Positions 30,448 through 39,542 of a DNA stretch of 40,358 bases are shown here, one piece after another. Numbering within the stretch: the stretch's first letter is position 1; every line of letters begins with the position of its first letter. A program made the position numbers and the translations under genes. The stretch comes from Actinomycetales bacterium (GTDB lineage: Bacteria; Actinomycetota; Actinomycetes; Actinomycetales; Microbacteriaceae): assembly GCA_028868975.1 (NCBI GenBank), contig JAGWTM010000007.1:1-40358 (forward strand), given 5' to 3'. The notes beneath the pieces were generated by a model. The model searched no databases. It was not told the origin of the DNA and saw only the letters and a program-made list of their open reading frames with translations.

Positions 30448-31383
30448 TTACTTTTCGGTGGTGTATTCGCTGTTGTCTTGGTCAGCCGTAGCAGCCTCAT
30501 CGACAGCCACTTCGGCGTCACCTTCACTGATGTAAACGGTGGTGCGAGGGCCAATCTTGATGAAGGTTTGGACGTAGTAAACGACCAAGCCGAGCGCGAT
30601 ACCAGCTAGGGCGAACCATTGGAAGGTGCGCAGACCAAAAACGATTTCAGACGGGTCGATGCGAACACCCTCGACCCAAAAACGGCAGGCCGAATACCAG
30701 ATCAGATAGAGAGCGAAGAGTCGACCGCTTCGCAACTGGTACTTCTTGTCTAGGAACAAGAGGACAAAAACACCCAGGATGCTCAACAATGCCTCATAGG
30801 CAAATGTCGGACTGAAGTAGGTATCGATAGGTAAACCAGCCGGAATCGCCTCGGTGTTGCTGATTTCGAGCCCCCAAGGTAGGTCTGTTGGCGCACCGAA
30901 GAGTTCCTGATTGAAATAGTTACCCATGCGACCGATGGCCTGAGCGAGCAGCAACCCTGGCGCAATCGCATCCGCAAATGCCAGAAATTGAATGTTGCTG
31001 AAGCGAGAACCGATGTATGCGCCGAGCGCACCAAACACGATTGCGCCGTAAATCGCAAGACCACCCTCCCAAATTCGGAAGGCCGCTGTTGGGTCTGCGC
31101 CAGCTGCGAAGTAGTCATTCCAGTGGGTCAGGACGTGTACGACTCGACCGCCGACGATTCCAAATGGGACGGTCCAGAGGGCGATGTCGACGACCTCCAA
31201 ATTCTGAGCTCCGCGAGCCTTAAGGCGGCGGTGGCCCATGAACCCGGCTACGAAGATGCCGAGAATGATGAACAGCGCATAGAAGTGAATTCTGAACGGC
31301 CCAAGGTCGAAATAGCTGATGCTTGGGCTTGGGATGCTGTCAAGAACGCGGGTGACCGCGGTGTTGAGTGAGACAGAATTCAA
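30448..31383 (-). CDS. lgt: prolipoprotein diacylglyceryl transferase
   Basis: Integral membrane enzyme that transfers diacylglycerol from phosphatidylglycerol to the lipobox cysteine of prolipoproteins, the first step of lipoprotein maturation. The 311-residue protein has about seven hydrophobic segments and the signature GRMGNYFNQELFG (about residues 151-163); IWEGGLAIYGA near residue 105 is another conserved block. A hydrophilic acidic C-terminal tail rich in Asp and Glu follows the last membrane segment and is variable in the family. The TTG start is supported by AGGAG six bases upstream. It is the last gene of the his-trp series, 33 bases after trpA, a position I recall from related actinobacteria. 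No clear terminator follows it. Confidence 0.97.
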   Translation of the reverse strand: MNSVSLNTAVTRVLDSIPSPSISYFDLGPFRIHFYALFIILGIFVAGFMGHRRLKARGAQNLEVVDIALWTVPFGIVGGRVVHVLTHWNDYFAAGADPTAAFRIWEGGLAIYGAIVFGALGAYIGSRFSNIQFLAFADAIAPGLLLAQAIGRMGNYFNQELFGAPTDLPWGLEISNTEAIPAGLPIDTYFSPTFAYEALLSILGVFVLLFLDKKYQLRSGRLFALYLIWYSACRFWVEGVRIDPSEIVFGLRTFQWFALAGIALGLVVYYVQTFIKIGPRTTVYISEGDAEVAVDEAATADQDNSEYTTEK

Positions 31384-31416
31384 GAGAATCTCCTTATTTG
31401 GTTCCGTAAGAGCCTA

Positions 31417-32196
31417 TTAGACCCGACCGGACAGTTCTTTCACCTTGGCGATTAGGCCAGGCAAGCCGTTTTCCTGATAAGCGCGCACGAAGGCGGAACC
31501 GACGATGGCCCCGTCTGCATAGGTGTTCACTTCGGCGACCTGCTCGGGAGTTGAGATGCCGATTCCTACACAGGTCAGAGCCTGGTCCGACGCCTTTCGA
31601 ACTCCAGCTACAACCTTGCGAGCATTGGCATCTAGCTCTTGACGAGCACCGGTGATACCCATCGTCGATACTGCATAGACGAACCCCTTTGATTCATCGC
31701 TTGCGCGCTTGTAGCGTTCCGGTGTGGAGGTTGGTGCCGCCAGAAATACACGGTCTAGACCGTGCCGTTCGGCAGTCTCGATCCACTCGGCGGCTTCATC
31801 AGGGATGAGGTCGGGTGTGATCAGTCCTGCTCCCCCAGCCTTCTCCAAATCAGTTGCAAAGCGCTCCACTCCGTACTGAACGACCGGGTTCCAGTAGGTC
31901 ATAACCAGCACCGGCACCTCGGTTCGCGCCGCTACTTCGCGCACGGCATCAAAGGTCTGGCGCAGCTTGAAGCCGGCCTCGAGAGCGGTCTGAGTCGCTT
32001 CCTGGATGACAGGCCCATCCATCACAGGGTCGCTGTATGGCACGCCGAGCTCGAGGACATCGACGCCGTTTTCGCACATGGCCACTGCGGCCTCAACCGA
32101 CGCCTCCAGGGTCGGGTAACCGATCGGAAAGTAACCGATCAGTGAAGGCTTACCGGCGGCGTGATTGGCGCGGAGCTTGTCTTCAGTTTTGCTCAT
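31417..32196 (-). CDS. trpA: tryptophan synthase, alpha subunit
   Basis: Cleaves indole-3-glycerol phosphate to indole and glyceraldehyde 3-phosphate; the indole is channelled to TrpB. The 259-residue TIM-barrel protein carries both catalytic acids, Glu49 in LELGVPYSDP and Asp60 in VMDGP, and the phosphate-binding GIGISTPEQV near the C-terminus. The ATG overlaps the trpB stop as TAATG and is preceded by a GGAGG ribosome-binding site within trpB, ensuring coupled synthesis of the two subunits of the alpha2-beta2 complex. Downstream, lgt follows after 33 bases. No anomalies are seen. Confidence 0.98.
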   Translation of the reverse strand: MSKTEDKLRANHAAGKPSLIGYFPIGYPTLEASVEAAVAMCENGVDVLELGVPYSDPVMDGPVIQEATQTALEAGFKLRQTFDAVREVAARTEVPVLVMTYWNPVVQYGVERFATDLEKAGGAGLITPDLIPDEAAEWIETAERHGLDRVFLAAPTSTPERYKRASDESKGFVYAVSTMGITGARQELDANARKVVAGVRKASDQALTCVGIGISTPEQVAEVNTYADGAIVGSAFVRAYQENGLPGLIAKVKELSGRV

Positions 32197-33413
32197 TAGT
32201 TGCCTCCGATCAGGCCGAAGTAGCGTGCGGCGGTTTCCATGTCTTTATCACCGCGACCAGACAGGTTGACCAGAATCGAATCTCCTGGTTTGAGAACCTT
32301 GGCCAGTTTCAGTGCGCCGGCTAGTGCGTGCGCGGTTTCGATTGCCGGGATAATTCCCTCGGTTTGGCTCAGCTGACGGAGCGCTTCCATGGCCTCGGCA
32401 TCGCTGATTCCCCAGTACTTGGCTCGGCCCAAATCCTTCAACCAAGCGTGCTCTGGACCGACACCGGGGTAATCGAGGCCGGCCGAGATGCTGTGGCTCT
32501 CGATGGTTTGGCCATCCTCGTCTTGAAGCATGTAGCTCTTGGCGCCGTGCAATACGCCGGGACGACCGTAATTCAGCGTGGCCGCGTGGCGGTTGGTATC
32601 CATGCCATCACCTGCGGCTTCAAAACCGTAAATTTGGACGTCTTCATCGTCCAAGAAGGCGTGGAACAGTCCGATTGCGTTCGAACCCCCGCCAACGCAG
32701 GCGGCCAAAGCGGTAGGCAAAAACCCGAACTCATCCAGCATCTGGGCCCTTGCCTCGGTTCCGATTACCGAGTGGAAGTCTCGAACCATGGTCGGAAACG
32801 GGTGTGGTCCGGCAACCGTTCCAAGCAGGTAGTGGGTGTCGTCGACGTTGGCCACCCAGTCGCGCAGAGCCTCGTTGATGGCGTCTTTCAGCGTGCGACT
32901 GCCGGTTTTGACCGGGATCACTTCGGCGCCCATGAGTCGCATGCGTGCAACGTTCAACGCCTGCCGCTCGGTGTCCACCTCACCCATGTAGACAACGCAT
33001 TCAAGTCCAAACAGCGCGGCAGCTGTCGCCGATGCAACTCCGTGCTGGCCGGCCCCGGTCTCGGCGATGATTCGTTTCTTGCCCATACGCTTGGCGAGTA
33101 GTGCTTGCCCTAGAACATTGTTGATTTTGTGGGAGCCAGTGTGGTTCAGGTCTTCGCGCTTGAGGAAGATACGAACATCGCCGCTTGCCGCGGATCCCGT
33201 AAGTTCACTGAAACGCTTCGCCTCGGTGATGATCGATGGGCGTCCCGTGTAGGTGCGGTGCAGTTCGGCAAGTTCCTCGCGAAATGAAGGATCAGCCTTG
33301 GCTGCTGAATAAACGGCCTCGAGCTGGTCGAGCGCGCCAATGAGGGACTCAGGCACGAAACGACCGCCGAATTCACCGAAATACGGTCCCGATTGCTCTC
33401 TCAGCGATGTCAT
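32196..33413 (-). CDS. trpB: tryptophan synthase, beta subunit
   Basis: PLP enzyme that condenses indole with serine to give tryptophan. The 405-residue protein has the PLP lysine in the HTGSHKINN motif (Lys96), the [11 protein letters not shown] catalytic loop with its conserved Glu, and [10 protein letters not shown] as the phosphate-binding Gly-rich turn. It is the classical TrpB1 type that pairs with TrpA, as expected from the next gene. A GAGGAG ribosome-binding site lies six bases before the ATG. The spacer from trpC is 19 bases. Confidence 0.98.
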   Translation of the reverse strand: MTSLREQSGPYFGEFGGRFVPESLIGALDQLEAVYSAAKADPSFREELAELHRTYTGRPSIITEAKRFSELTGSAASGDVRIFLKREDLNHTGSHKINNVLGQALLAKRMGKKRIIAETGAGQHGVASATAAALFGLECVVYMGEVDTERQALNVARMRLMGAEVIPVKTGSRTLKDAINEALRDWVANVDDTHYLLGTVAGPHPFPTMVRDFHSVIGTEARAQMLDEFGFLPTALAACVGGGSNAIGLFHAFLDDEDVQIYGFEAAGDGMDTNRHAATLNYGRPGVLHGAKSYMLQDEDGQTIESHSISAGLDYPGVGPEHAWLKDLGRAKYWGISDAEAMEALRQLSQTEGIIPAIETAHALAGALKLAKVLKPGDSILVNLSGRGDKDMETAARYFGLIGGN

Positions 33414-33432
33414 CGTGCTCTCCTCAGGAAAC

Positions 33433-34203
33433 TCAAATGGCTGTGAAGCTTCTCAACAAGGAAGCTGCGTCGTTTGTTACAAGGGCTTCGCCCACCAGAA
33501 CCACGTCGGCTCCCGCAGCTCGGTAGTGGCGAACGTCATCCACGTTCCGAACAGCCGATTCGGCAACGGTAATCACATCCGCTGGAAAAAGATCACGCAG
33601 CGAGCCGAATAGATTGATATCGGTTTCAAACGTTGAGAGATTTCGGGCATTCACCCCGATTAGTCGTGCGCCCGTGTCAATCGCGCGTAGCGCTTCATCT
33701 CGGTCGTGGGTTTCAATAAAGGCCGTCATACCAAGAGCTTCGGTAAAGCTTTTGAGCCTTACGAGCGTTTCCTGATCCAGACCGGCAACAATCAGCAGCA
33801 CAATGTCTGCTCCTGCCGCCCGAGCCTCGAGAATTTGGTACTCATTTGCAATGAAGTCTTTGCGCAAGATTGGAACGGCGACACTAGCCCTAACGGCCCG
33901 CAAATCTTCGAGCGAACCCTTGAACTTGCGACCTTCGGTCAACACCGAAATAGCGGAAGCGCCATTCGCTGCATAGGTAACTGCCAGTGCTGCCGGATCA
34001 GCGATCTCGGCCAAATCGCCCTTTGACGGTGAAGCACGTTTCACCTCCGCGAGCACCTTGATGTGGTCCGCGGGAGCTAGAAACTCGAGTGCGTTGAGCG
34101 CCGGGACGGCCACGGCCGCTTGCTGCTCGAGCTCTACTGTAGGCAAAAGCTCAAGACGAGCCTGCGCGTCAGCAAGCGAACCCGCGTAGAGCGAGTCCAG
34201 CAC
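33433..34203 (-). CDS. trpC: indole-3-glycerol-phosphate synthase
   Basis: Converts carboxyphenylamino-deoxyribulose phosphate to indole-3-glycerol phosphate. The 256-residue protein has the family block [15 protein letters not shown] (about residues 49-63) with its catalytic Lys, [12 protein letters not shown] with a second active-site Lys, and [15 protein letters not shown]. The chosen GTG at 34203 overlaps the stop of the upstream small membrane gene as TAGTG; a longer reading frame to 34323 would run through that gene and adds no family similarity. A purine-rich stretch (GGAAGCAAGAG on the minus strand) lies just upstream. It is a stand-alone TrpC, not fused to TrpF. Confidence 0.95.
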   Translation of the reverse strand: MLDSLYAGSLADAQARLELLPTVELEQQAAVAVPALNALEFLAPADHIKVLAEVKRASPSKGDLAEIADPAALAVTYAANGASAISVLTEGRKFKGSLEDLRAVRASVAVPILRKDFIANEYQILEARAAGADIVLLIVAGLDQETLVRLKSFTEALGMTAFIETHDRDEALRAIDTGARLIGVNARNLSTFETDINLFGSLRDLFPADVITVAESAVRNVDDVRHYRAAGADVVLVGEALVTNDAASLLRSFTAI

Positions 34204-34424
34204 TACTTCTTGCTCTTGCTTCCGTTGACGCCGTAGCCTAGCTTTGACAAAACCGGTCCAAGCACGAGGCCTACTGCAGCCAAAACAACCGAACCCCAGA
34301 TGAGCGCGTTGTTTGCAAACCACACACCAGCGGTTCCGGTAGCAAATGCGATCATGATGATTGTGACCGAAGTCCAGGCGGCTACTGAGTCGCCGTGTCC
34401 GCCGTCGTTGTGTAGGTCTGACAT
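34203..34424 (-). CDS. HGxxPAAW-type small membrane protein
   Basis: Protein of 73 residues with an N-terminal HGDSVAAW (residues 10-17) that matches the HGxxPAAW motif of a small actinobacterial family of unknown function (with Val in place of Pro), followed by two hydrophobic segments (about residues 20-37 and 42-60) and a basic SKSKK tail. The family is typically encoded in trp operons, and here it sits between the trp-associated membrane protein and trpC. ATG at 34424 has AAAGG five bases upstream; an in-frame extension to 34481 would overlap the preceding gene. Its stop overlaps the trpC start. A role in tryptophan metabolism is suggested only by position. Confidence 0.82.
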   Translation of the reverse strand: MSDLHNDGGHGDSVAAWTSVTIIMIAFATGTAGVWFANNALIWGSVVLAAVGLVLGPVLSKLGYGVNGSKSKK

Positions 34425-34453
34425 GGTTGCCTTTCTAGGGAGCTGGTTTGATT

Positions 34454-35023
34454 TTACCGTTTTTGTCTTTGCGATTCCCACAGACCAATGGTGTCCGGAT
34501 CATTCTGTGTGTTCGAATCATCTTTGGCTGCCGGTGGCCTCACCCGTGGGGTTGACTTGGCCCAAACCTCCGGTTTTGCCGCCCAGACAAGTGCGGCGGC
34601 TGATAGCAATCCCGCTGCGGCAACGAACAGCCAACCATTAACCGTCGAGTCGATGTTGATTCCTGTGACGTCGTGTGCAGCAGCAATGTTGATGAGGTTG
34701 TTTATGCGCCCGTGCACCGCGGAAAGATCCCGGTTGGCGAAGAGCACCGCGGCAGCAGCGATGTTTGCAGTGTTTGTCGCCACGAGCGCGATTGCAAAAC
34801 CTCGCCCCAAACGACCATTCGAGATCAGCGCTAACAAGTATTCGAGTAAAACCAGTACGCCGATAGCCTGAAGAGTTGGATGCGCTACAGCACCACTCAA
34901 GTTATCCAATTGAGTGAATTTTCCGTTTGGATTCATCGAGATGACGTACCAATCGAAGTTTAGAAAAGCCTGCTCGAAGATCAGCAGTAAAGCAACGAGG
35001 GCTCGAAACCTACCTCGACTCAA
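34454..35023 (-). CDS. trp biosynthesis-associated membrane protein (TIGR02234-like)
   Basis: Predicted membrane protein of 189 residues with about four hydrophobic segments (roughly 8-24, 50-67, 74-93 and 126-147) and a hydrophilic C-terminal tail. It resembles the actinobacterial family found almost only in tryptophan operons next to trpE; the biochemical function is not known. The FDWYVISMNPNG segment after the first hydrophobic stretch is like the conserved W-rich region of that family. The TTG start is two bases after the trpE stop and has AAGG nine bases upstream within trpE. Transport or sensing of tryptophan or a precursor is a guess from position and topology. Confidence 0.82.
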   Translation of the reverse strand: MSRGRFRALVALLLIFEQAFLNFDWYVISMNPNGKFTQLDNLSGAVAHPTLQAIGVLVLLEYLLALISNGRLGRGFAIALVATNTANIAAAAVLFANRDLSAVHGRINNLINIAAAHDVTGINIDSTVNGWLFVAAAGLLSAAALVWAAKPEVWAKSTPRVRPPAAKDDSNTQNDPDTIGLWESQRQKR

Positions 35024-35024
35024 T

Positions 35025-36548
35025 TCAGTTCACCTTCTCTAAGGTGTTGGCGGCGGCAACCGCGCGCATCGACGCCGAGGCCTTACTTATGGTCTCCTCG
35101 TACTCGCTTTCGGGCACACTGTCGAGGACAATTCCGGCGCCGGCCTGGATGTGTGCCACGCCATCGCGAAGATATGCGGTTCGAATTGAAATGGCCAAAT
35201 CGGCGTTTCCCGCGAAGTCAAAGTAGCCCACTACCCCACCGTAGATTCCACGGTTACTAGTCTCCAGCTGATCGATGATCTCCAGCGCCCTCGGCTTTGG
35301 AGCGCCCGAAAGCGTTCCAGCCGGGAACGTTGCAGTGAAGGCGTCGATTGCCGATTGATCAGCTCGCAGTTCGCCCTCTACGGTGCTAACCAGGTGCATG
35401 ATGTGGCTGTATTTATGCACCTGCATGAACTCGGTCACCGCAACGGAGTCACTCTGGCATACCTTCAGAAGATCGTTTCTGGCCAAATCGACGAGCATCA
35501 GATGCTCGGCGCGTTCTTTTGCATCAGCAACCAAAGATTGGGTGAGTTCATCGTCCTGGTCGAGGTTTGAACCGCGGGGCCGCGAACCAGCGATTGGATG
35601 CGTGACGACATGCCCCTGCTTGACCTGGACAAGACTTTCGGGTGAAGCCCCGACAACCGCGTATGCCCCGGTCTCATCCTCAAAATTGAGCAGGTACATG
35701 TAGGGGCTTGGATTTAGGCTGCGAAGGACTCGATAGACATCAAGAGGGCTTGCGCTCAGTTCGACATCGAAACGCTGCGAGAGCACGACCTGAAATACAT
35801 CACCGATTCGAACAAACCCCTTGGCCTGTTCGACTGCCTCGAGAAAATCCACACGCGGAGTTCTTGAGGACTTCTCAAGTTCGGTTGCCAAATTCAGCTT
35901 GGCAAGGAAGACCGGGCTCGGTTGGGCAATTCCGGCCCGCATTTCGTCTAGTCGTGCCAGTGCGGCACGGTAGAGGCTCGGAATGTCTGCGCCATCCTCA
36001 ACGAATATGTTTGCGACCAGAAGCAAACTGTTGGTCTTGTGATCGAGAATCACGAGGTCTTCGAAAAGTGACATGCCCATCAGCGGAGCTGGAAAATCGC
36101 TTGCCGGCGGGTTTGGAAGATTCTCGATTTCCCGAATGACGTCCCAACCCAGAAGCCCCACCAGGCCATTGGTTAGCGGTGGCAGATCGGCATCGTCAGC
36201 TGAGGAGCCAGCGTTCCAAGCTTCGTGAAGCGTTCGCAGCGCCCCGAGAGCCGTTTCAGGGAGGTCACTCGTTCCGTTTGGCAGTGCCGAAGCTCCCTTC
36301 TCCGAGCGCCACAAAGCTTTGCCGTCCAACTGCTTTGACAGGAACCCGCGAGCCGACACGCCGACAAAGCTGTAGCGCGCCCAGACCCCATGCTCTGCCG
36401 ATTCCAAGAGGAACGACCCCGGCTTATCCACGGCAAGTTTTTCAAATACCGATAGCGGAGTTTCGGAACCGCTGAAGAGTTTTTCGATCAACGGAATTAC
36501 GCGTTTCCGGCCAGCTTGCTGGAGGACCTCATCCAGAGTGAGCATCAT
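35025..36548 (-). CDS. trpE: anthranilate synthase component I
   Basis: Aminates chorismate to anthranilate with ammonia supplied by TrpG. The 507-residue protein has the N-terminal tryptophan-binding motif FLLES (about residues 46-50), so feedback inhibition by tryptophan is expected. The catalytic C-terminal half has HPIAGSRPRG, DLARNDLLKVC and PAGTLSGAPKPRALEIID, with GIYGGVVGYFDF near the end. The FLLES motif and the trp setting argue against para-aminobenzoate or isochorismate synthase. The start overlaps the hisI stop (TAATGATG); either of the two adjacent ATG codons may serve. No trpG or trpD is in the window, so the pathway is split between loci. Confidence 0.97.
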   Translation of the reverse strand: MMLTLDEVLQQAGRKRVIPLIEKLFSGSETPLSVFEKLAVDKPGSFLLESAEHGVWARYSFVGVSARGFLSKQLDGKALWRSEKGASALPNGTSDLPETALGALRTLHEAWNAGSSADDADLPPLTNGLVGLLGWDVIREIENLPNPPASDFPAPLMGMSLFEDLVILDHKTNSLLLVANIFVEDGADIPSLYRAALARLDEMRAGIAQPSPVFLAKLNLATELEKSSRTPRVDFLEAVEQAKGFVRIGDVFQVVLSQRFDVELSASPLDVYRVLRSLNPSPYMYLLNFEDETGAYAVVGASPESLVQVKQGHVVTHPIAGSRPRGSNLDQDDELTQSLVADAKERAEHLMLVDLARNDLLKVCQSDSVAVTEFMQVHKYSHIMHLVSTVEGELRADQSAIDAFTATFPAGTLSGAPKPRALEIIDQLETSNRGIYGGVVGYFDFAGNADLAISIRTAYLRDGVAHIQAGAGIVLDSVPESEYEETISKASASMRAVAAANTLEKVN

Positions 36549-36943
36549 TAGTTTTTTGCCTCATTCACTGAAATCTCATCGCCAACCAGGTCCGCCGCGT
36601 CATCATTGATGAACACGGTCGCGGTATCAAAGCAAGACTCACTGCCCGTGTGACAGGCTGGTCCTTTTTCGATGACGTGGATTAGGAGCACGTCGCTATC
36701 GCAATCGAGCTCAATCGTCACCACTTGCTGGGTGTTTCCAGACGACGCGCCTTTGTGCCAAAGTTCCTGTCGAGATCTTGACCAGAAGACCGTCTCGCCA
36801 AGCTCAACTGTCTGGGCAAGTGACTCGGCATTCATCCAAGCCATCATCAGGACGCGTTTTGTGTCGACAGACTGAACAATTGCTGGAATCAGCCCATCCT
36901 CGTTGTATGCAACTGAAGCCAACGCTGCGAAATCGACCGCCAT
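36548..36943 (-). CDS. hisI: phosphoribosyl-AMP cyclohydrolase
   Basis: Opens the adenine ring of phosphoribosyl-AMP in histidine synthesis, third step. The 131-residue protein is the stand-alone HisI; its partner pyrophosphatase HisE is encoded separately in the same operon. Metal-binding residues are visible in [13 protein letters not shown] and in [12 protein letters not shown], with the conserved Cys and Asp residues. [14 protein letters not shown] and the [13 protein letters not shown] block are also typical. ATG at 36943 has GAGG five bases upstream; the GTG at 36946, which overlaps the hisF stop as TAGTG, is possible but too close to that site. It overlaps trpE by one base. Confidence 0.96.
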   Translation of the reverse strand: MAVDFAALASVAYNEDGLIPAIVQSVDTKRVLMMAWMNAESLAQTVELGETVFWSRSRQELWHKGASSGNTQQVVTIELDCDSDVLLIHVIEKGPACHTGSESCFDTATVFINDDAADLVGDEISVNEAKN

Positions 36944-36945
36944 CA

Positions 36946-37707
36946 CTACCTCGTTTCGAACCCAGCAAGTTTGAGCGCCTGTTTGGCCTCGGAAATTGTC
37001 ACGGAACCTTCATGAAAAATACTGGCCGCAAGAATCGCATCAGCACCTGCTTCAGCCGCTGCGGGAAAGTCTTCGGCTTTGCCGGCGCCGCCGCTGGCGA
37101 TGATCGGAACTGTAGAGATCTCGCGAATCAATCCGAGCAGTTCACTATCGAATCCGGAGCGTGTTCCATCGGCGTCAATCGAATTAACGAGTAGTTCACC
37201 TGCGCCGAGTTCAATACACTGCCGAATCCAGGCAATGGCATCGAGCTCGGTCTCGTTTCGACCACCGTGGGTAGTCACCACGAACCCGCTAGGTAGCCCC
37301 TCTTTTCGCTTCAGGTCGAGCGAAATAACCAAGACCTGATTACCGAACCGGTTGGCAATCTTTGACAACAGTTCTGGGTTTGCAATGCCCGCTGATCCCA
37401 CCGAGACCTTGTCGGCTCCTGCCTCAAGGAGTCGAGCAACATCGTTCACCTCGCGGATTCCTCCGCCGACTGTTAGCGGGATGAAAATCTGTTCAGCCGT
37501 TTTGGTGACGAGTTCAAACATGGTCGACCGATTCTCGACGGTCGCCTTCACATCGAGAAACGTAAGCTCATCGGCACCATCTTCGTAGTAGCGCGAAGCG
37601 AGTTCGATCGGGTCCCCAGCATCACGGAGGTTCAGGAAGTTCACTCCCTTGACCACGCGCCCCTCGGCGACATCTAGGCAGGGAATCACCCGCACGGAGA
37701 GTGACAT
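36946..37707 (-). CDS. hisF: imidazole glycerol phosphate synthase, cyclase subunit
   Basis: Cyclase half of the HisF-HisH complex: forms imidazole glycerol phosphate and AICAR from PRFAR and ammonia. The 253-residue TIM barrel shows the two-fold repeat of the family: the N-terminal half has [13 protein letters not shown] with catalytic Asp12 and the phosphate-binding LTVGGGIRE, and the C-terminal half has [12 protein letters not shown] with the second catalytic Asp and ASGGAG. The start overlaps the hisG stop as TAATG. HisH, the glutaminase partner, and HisA are not in the window, so this his cluster is only part of the pathway. Confidence 0.98.
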   Translation of the reverse strand: MSLSVRVIPCLDVAEGRVVKGVNFLNLRDAGDPIELASRYYEDGADELTFLDVKATVENRSTMFELVTKTAEQIFIPLTVGGGIREVNDVARLLEAGADKVSVGSAGIANPELLSKIANRFGNQVLVISLDLKRKEGLPSGFVVTTHGGRNETELDAIAWIRQCIELGAGELLVNSIDADGTRSGFDSELLGLIREISTVPIIASGGAGKAEDFPAAAEAGADAILAASIFHEGSVTISEAKQALKLAGFETR

Positions 37708-38546
37708 TAGATTCTCGCGGCGTGTAGAGCGCTTACCAGAATGGCACGCGCACCGAGTTCGTAGAGCTCATCCATTTTGGAGTTGATCTCAGCCGAACGA
37801 ACCAGTGCACGAACGGCAACCCACTCCGGGTCGCGCAGTGGCGAAATCGTTGGTGATTCGATGCCGGGAGTGATTGCAGAGGCCTGCTCTACCAAATTGG
37901 CTGGGCAGTCATAGTCAAGAATCACGTATTCGCGGGCGACCTGTACGCCCTGTAGTCGCCGCAAGAGCTGAGTGTGTTCGGCTTTCGCGTGCGGAGCCAC
38001 GATCAACTGAGCCGAGCTGACCAGCATCACCGGGCCAAAAATCTCGAGTCCCGCCTGTCGCAGAGTGTTTCCGGTTGACACCACGTCGGCTACGGCGTCC
38101 GCTACGCCGAGACGGACCGAGACCTCGACAGCGCCATCCAGCTCGACAAGCTGGCAACTGACTCCGTGCTTGGCTAGGTAGTCCTCAACCAGGTGAGGGT
38201 ATGCGGTCGCGACGCGCTTCCCTGCCAAATCAGAAAGCTCTTTGAATGCACCGATTGGGCCAGCAAATCTGAAAGTCGAACCGCCAAAACCCAAGTCGGC
38301 AACAGAGAGAGCCTGACTTCGCGAATCGAGCAATAGATCGAGACCGGTCAAACCCACATCTAGAGAGCCGTGGCCGACATAGGTCGCGATGTCACGAGGG
38401 CGTAGATAAAAGAACTCAATGCCGTTAGCCTCGTCAACAACGTGGAGGTCTTTCGGATCACGTCGAACAGCGTAACCGGCTTCCTTCAGCATGGTTATCG
38501 CGGTGTCTGACAATATGCCCTTGTTTGGAACGGCGACTCTAAGCAT
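37707..38546 (-). CDS. hisG: ATP phosphoribosyltransferase (long form)
   Basis: First and feedback-controlled enzyme of histidine synthesis: joins ATP and PRPP. At 279 residues it is the long, hexameric type with a C-terminal ACT-like regulatory domain (about residues 205-279) that binds histidine, so no HisZ is needed. The N-terminal [12 protein letters not shown], the domain-II segment [19 protein letters not shown] and the PRPP-binding [20 protein letters not shown] are visible. An AGAGAGAAAC stretch serves as ribosome-binding site. It lies 35 bases after hisE, across a spacer with a 5-bp hairpin, and overlaps hisF by one base. Confidence 0.98.
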   Translation of the reverse strand: MLRVAVPNKGILSDTAITMLKEAGYAVRRDPKDLHVVDEANGIEFFYLRPRDIATYVGHGSLDVGLTGLDLLLDSRSQALSVADLGFGGSTFRFAGPIGAFKELSDLAGKRVATAYPHLVEDYLAKHGVSCQLVELDGAVEVSVRLGVADAVADVVSTGNTLRQAGLEIFGPVMLVSSAQLIVAPHAKAEHTQLLRRLQGVQVAREYVILDYDCPANLVEQASAITPGIESPTISPLRDPEWVAVRALVRSAEINSKMDELYELGARAILVSALHAARI

Positions 38547-38560
38547 GTTTCTCTCTCATT

Positions 38561-38575
38561 GAGCCCAACTGGCTC
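38561..38575 (-). other. short hairpin between hisE and hisG
   Basis: GAGCC/GGCTC with a five-base loop lies six bases after the hisE stop on the minus strand and 14 bases before the hisG start. There is no U-run. It may tune hisG translation or RNA processing, or be accidental. Confidence 0.3.
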
Positions 38576-38581
38576 GTGGTT

Positions 38582-38845
38582 CTAAAAGTTTTTTTCAAGG
38601 TCTGCGAGGGTGATTCCCTTGGCGGTCATCAGGACCTGCAGATGGTAAATCAGCTGCGAAATCTCTTCCGCGGTGCGCTCGTTGCCTTCGTATTCGGCGG
38701 CCATCCAGACTTCTGCAGCCTCTTCGACAATCTTCTTTCCGATTGTGTGGACCCCTGCGTCAAGCCACTTCACGGTTTCAGAACCGTCCGGACGCGATTG
38801 CGCCTTGTCTCCAATTTCGGCGAGGAGGGCTTCGAAGGATTTCAT
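38582..38845 (-). CDS. hisE: phosphoribosyl-ATP pyrophosphatase
   Basis: Hydrolyses phosphoribosyl-ATP to phosphoribosyl-AMP, second step of histidine synthesis. The 87-residue helical protein of the MazG-like fold shows the metal-binding block [19 protein letters not shown] (about residues 33-51) with its paired Glu residues, followed by [13 protein letters not shown]. It is a stand-alone enzyme, as in other actinobacteria, rather than a HisIE fusion. The ATG is preceded by GAGG one base away, an unusually close site. It lies 16 bases after rpe and 35 before hisG. Confidence 0.96.
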   Translation of the reverse strand: MKSFEALLAEIGDKAQSRPDGSETVKWLDAGVHTIGKKIVEEAAEVWMAAEYEGNERTAEEISQLIYHLQVLMTAKGITLADLEKNF

Positions 38846-38861
38846 GCCTCTAGGTTACCGC

Positions 38862-39533
38862 CTAGTGGAAATGACTGTGTCCTCGCTCCGCAGCGCTTCG
38901 CAGGGCAGCAATCTGGGAGGCTCGATCCGGGTTCTTGAACACAGCGCTGCCGGCTACAAAGGTGTCCGCCCCCAAAGAAGCAACTCGTTCGATGTTATTT
39001 TCGTCGATACCGCCGTCGACCTGCAGCCAAACGGAGAGCTTCTCCTGATCAATCCTGCGCTTGGCACGCGAGACCTTACTAAGCGTCGATTCGATTAGCG
39101 CCTGACCACCGAAACCGGGCTCCACAGTCATAACGAGAAGTTGATCAAACTCGTCCAGAATTTCGAGATAGTCATCCAAATCGGTGCCGGGTTTGAGCGC
39201 AATACCAACGCGCGAGCCTATTGCTCGCAGCTTGCGGGCCAAGGCTACAGGCTGCTCGGTGGCCTCGGCGTGAAAGGTCACGCTGTAAGCGCCGGTTTCT
39301 GCATAGTCCGGGGCCCAGCGATCAACATTCTCAATCATGAGATGGATGTCCAAGGGCACGGGTGCGATCTGCTGCATGCGGGCCACCATAGGCAAACCGA
39401 AAGTCAGATTCGGGACGAAGTGGCCATCCATCACGTCAACATGAATCAGGTCAGCCGACGCGATGCTGTCGAACTCGCGTTGGAAATTCACGAAATCGGC
39501 CGACAAAATGCTTGGGTTGATACGCACTGACAT
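38862..39533 (-). CDS. rpe: ribulose-phosphate 3-epimerase
   Basis: Interconverts ribulose 5-phosphate and xylulose 5-phosphate in the pentose-phosphate pathway. The 223-residue TIM barrel carries the N-terminal INPSILSADF, the metal-binding HVDVMDGHFVPNLTFG (about residues 32-47) with catalytic Asp, MTVEPGFGGQ, and the second catalytic Asp in VDGGID. A 9-base spacer separates it from rsmB, and no strong ribosome-binding site is visible. It links the his operon to the supply of pentose phosphates, the source of PRPP; that may explain its location but is inference. The C-terminal AERGHSHFH is a natural His-rich tail. Confidence 0.98.
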   Translation of the reverse strand: MSVRINPSILSADFVNFQREFDSIASADLIHVDVMDGHFVPNLTFGLPMVARMQQIAPVPLDIHLMIENVDRWAPDYAETGAYSVTFHAEATEQPVALARKLRAIGSRVGIALKPGTDLDDYLEILDEFDQLLVMTVEPGFGGQALIESTLSKVSRAKRRIDQEKLSVWLQVDGGIDENNIERVASLGADTFVAGSAVFKNPDRASQIAALRSAAERGHSHFH

Positions 39534-39542
39534 GAGAAAACC

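Noticed and set aside
32328-33101. A 257-residue plus-strand open frame antisense to trpB
   Set aside because: The minus-strand frame carries all TrpB motifs including the PLP lysine; the plus-strand frame shows no motif or ribosome-binding site.
33433-34323. Extended trpC start at 34323
   Set aside because: The extra 40 residues overlap the small membrane protein gene and show no TrpC similarity; the GTG at 34203 overlaps that gene's stop in the manner seen at other junctions here.
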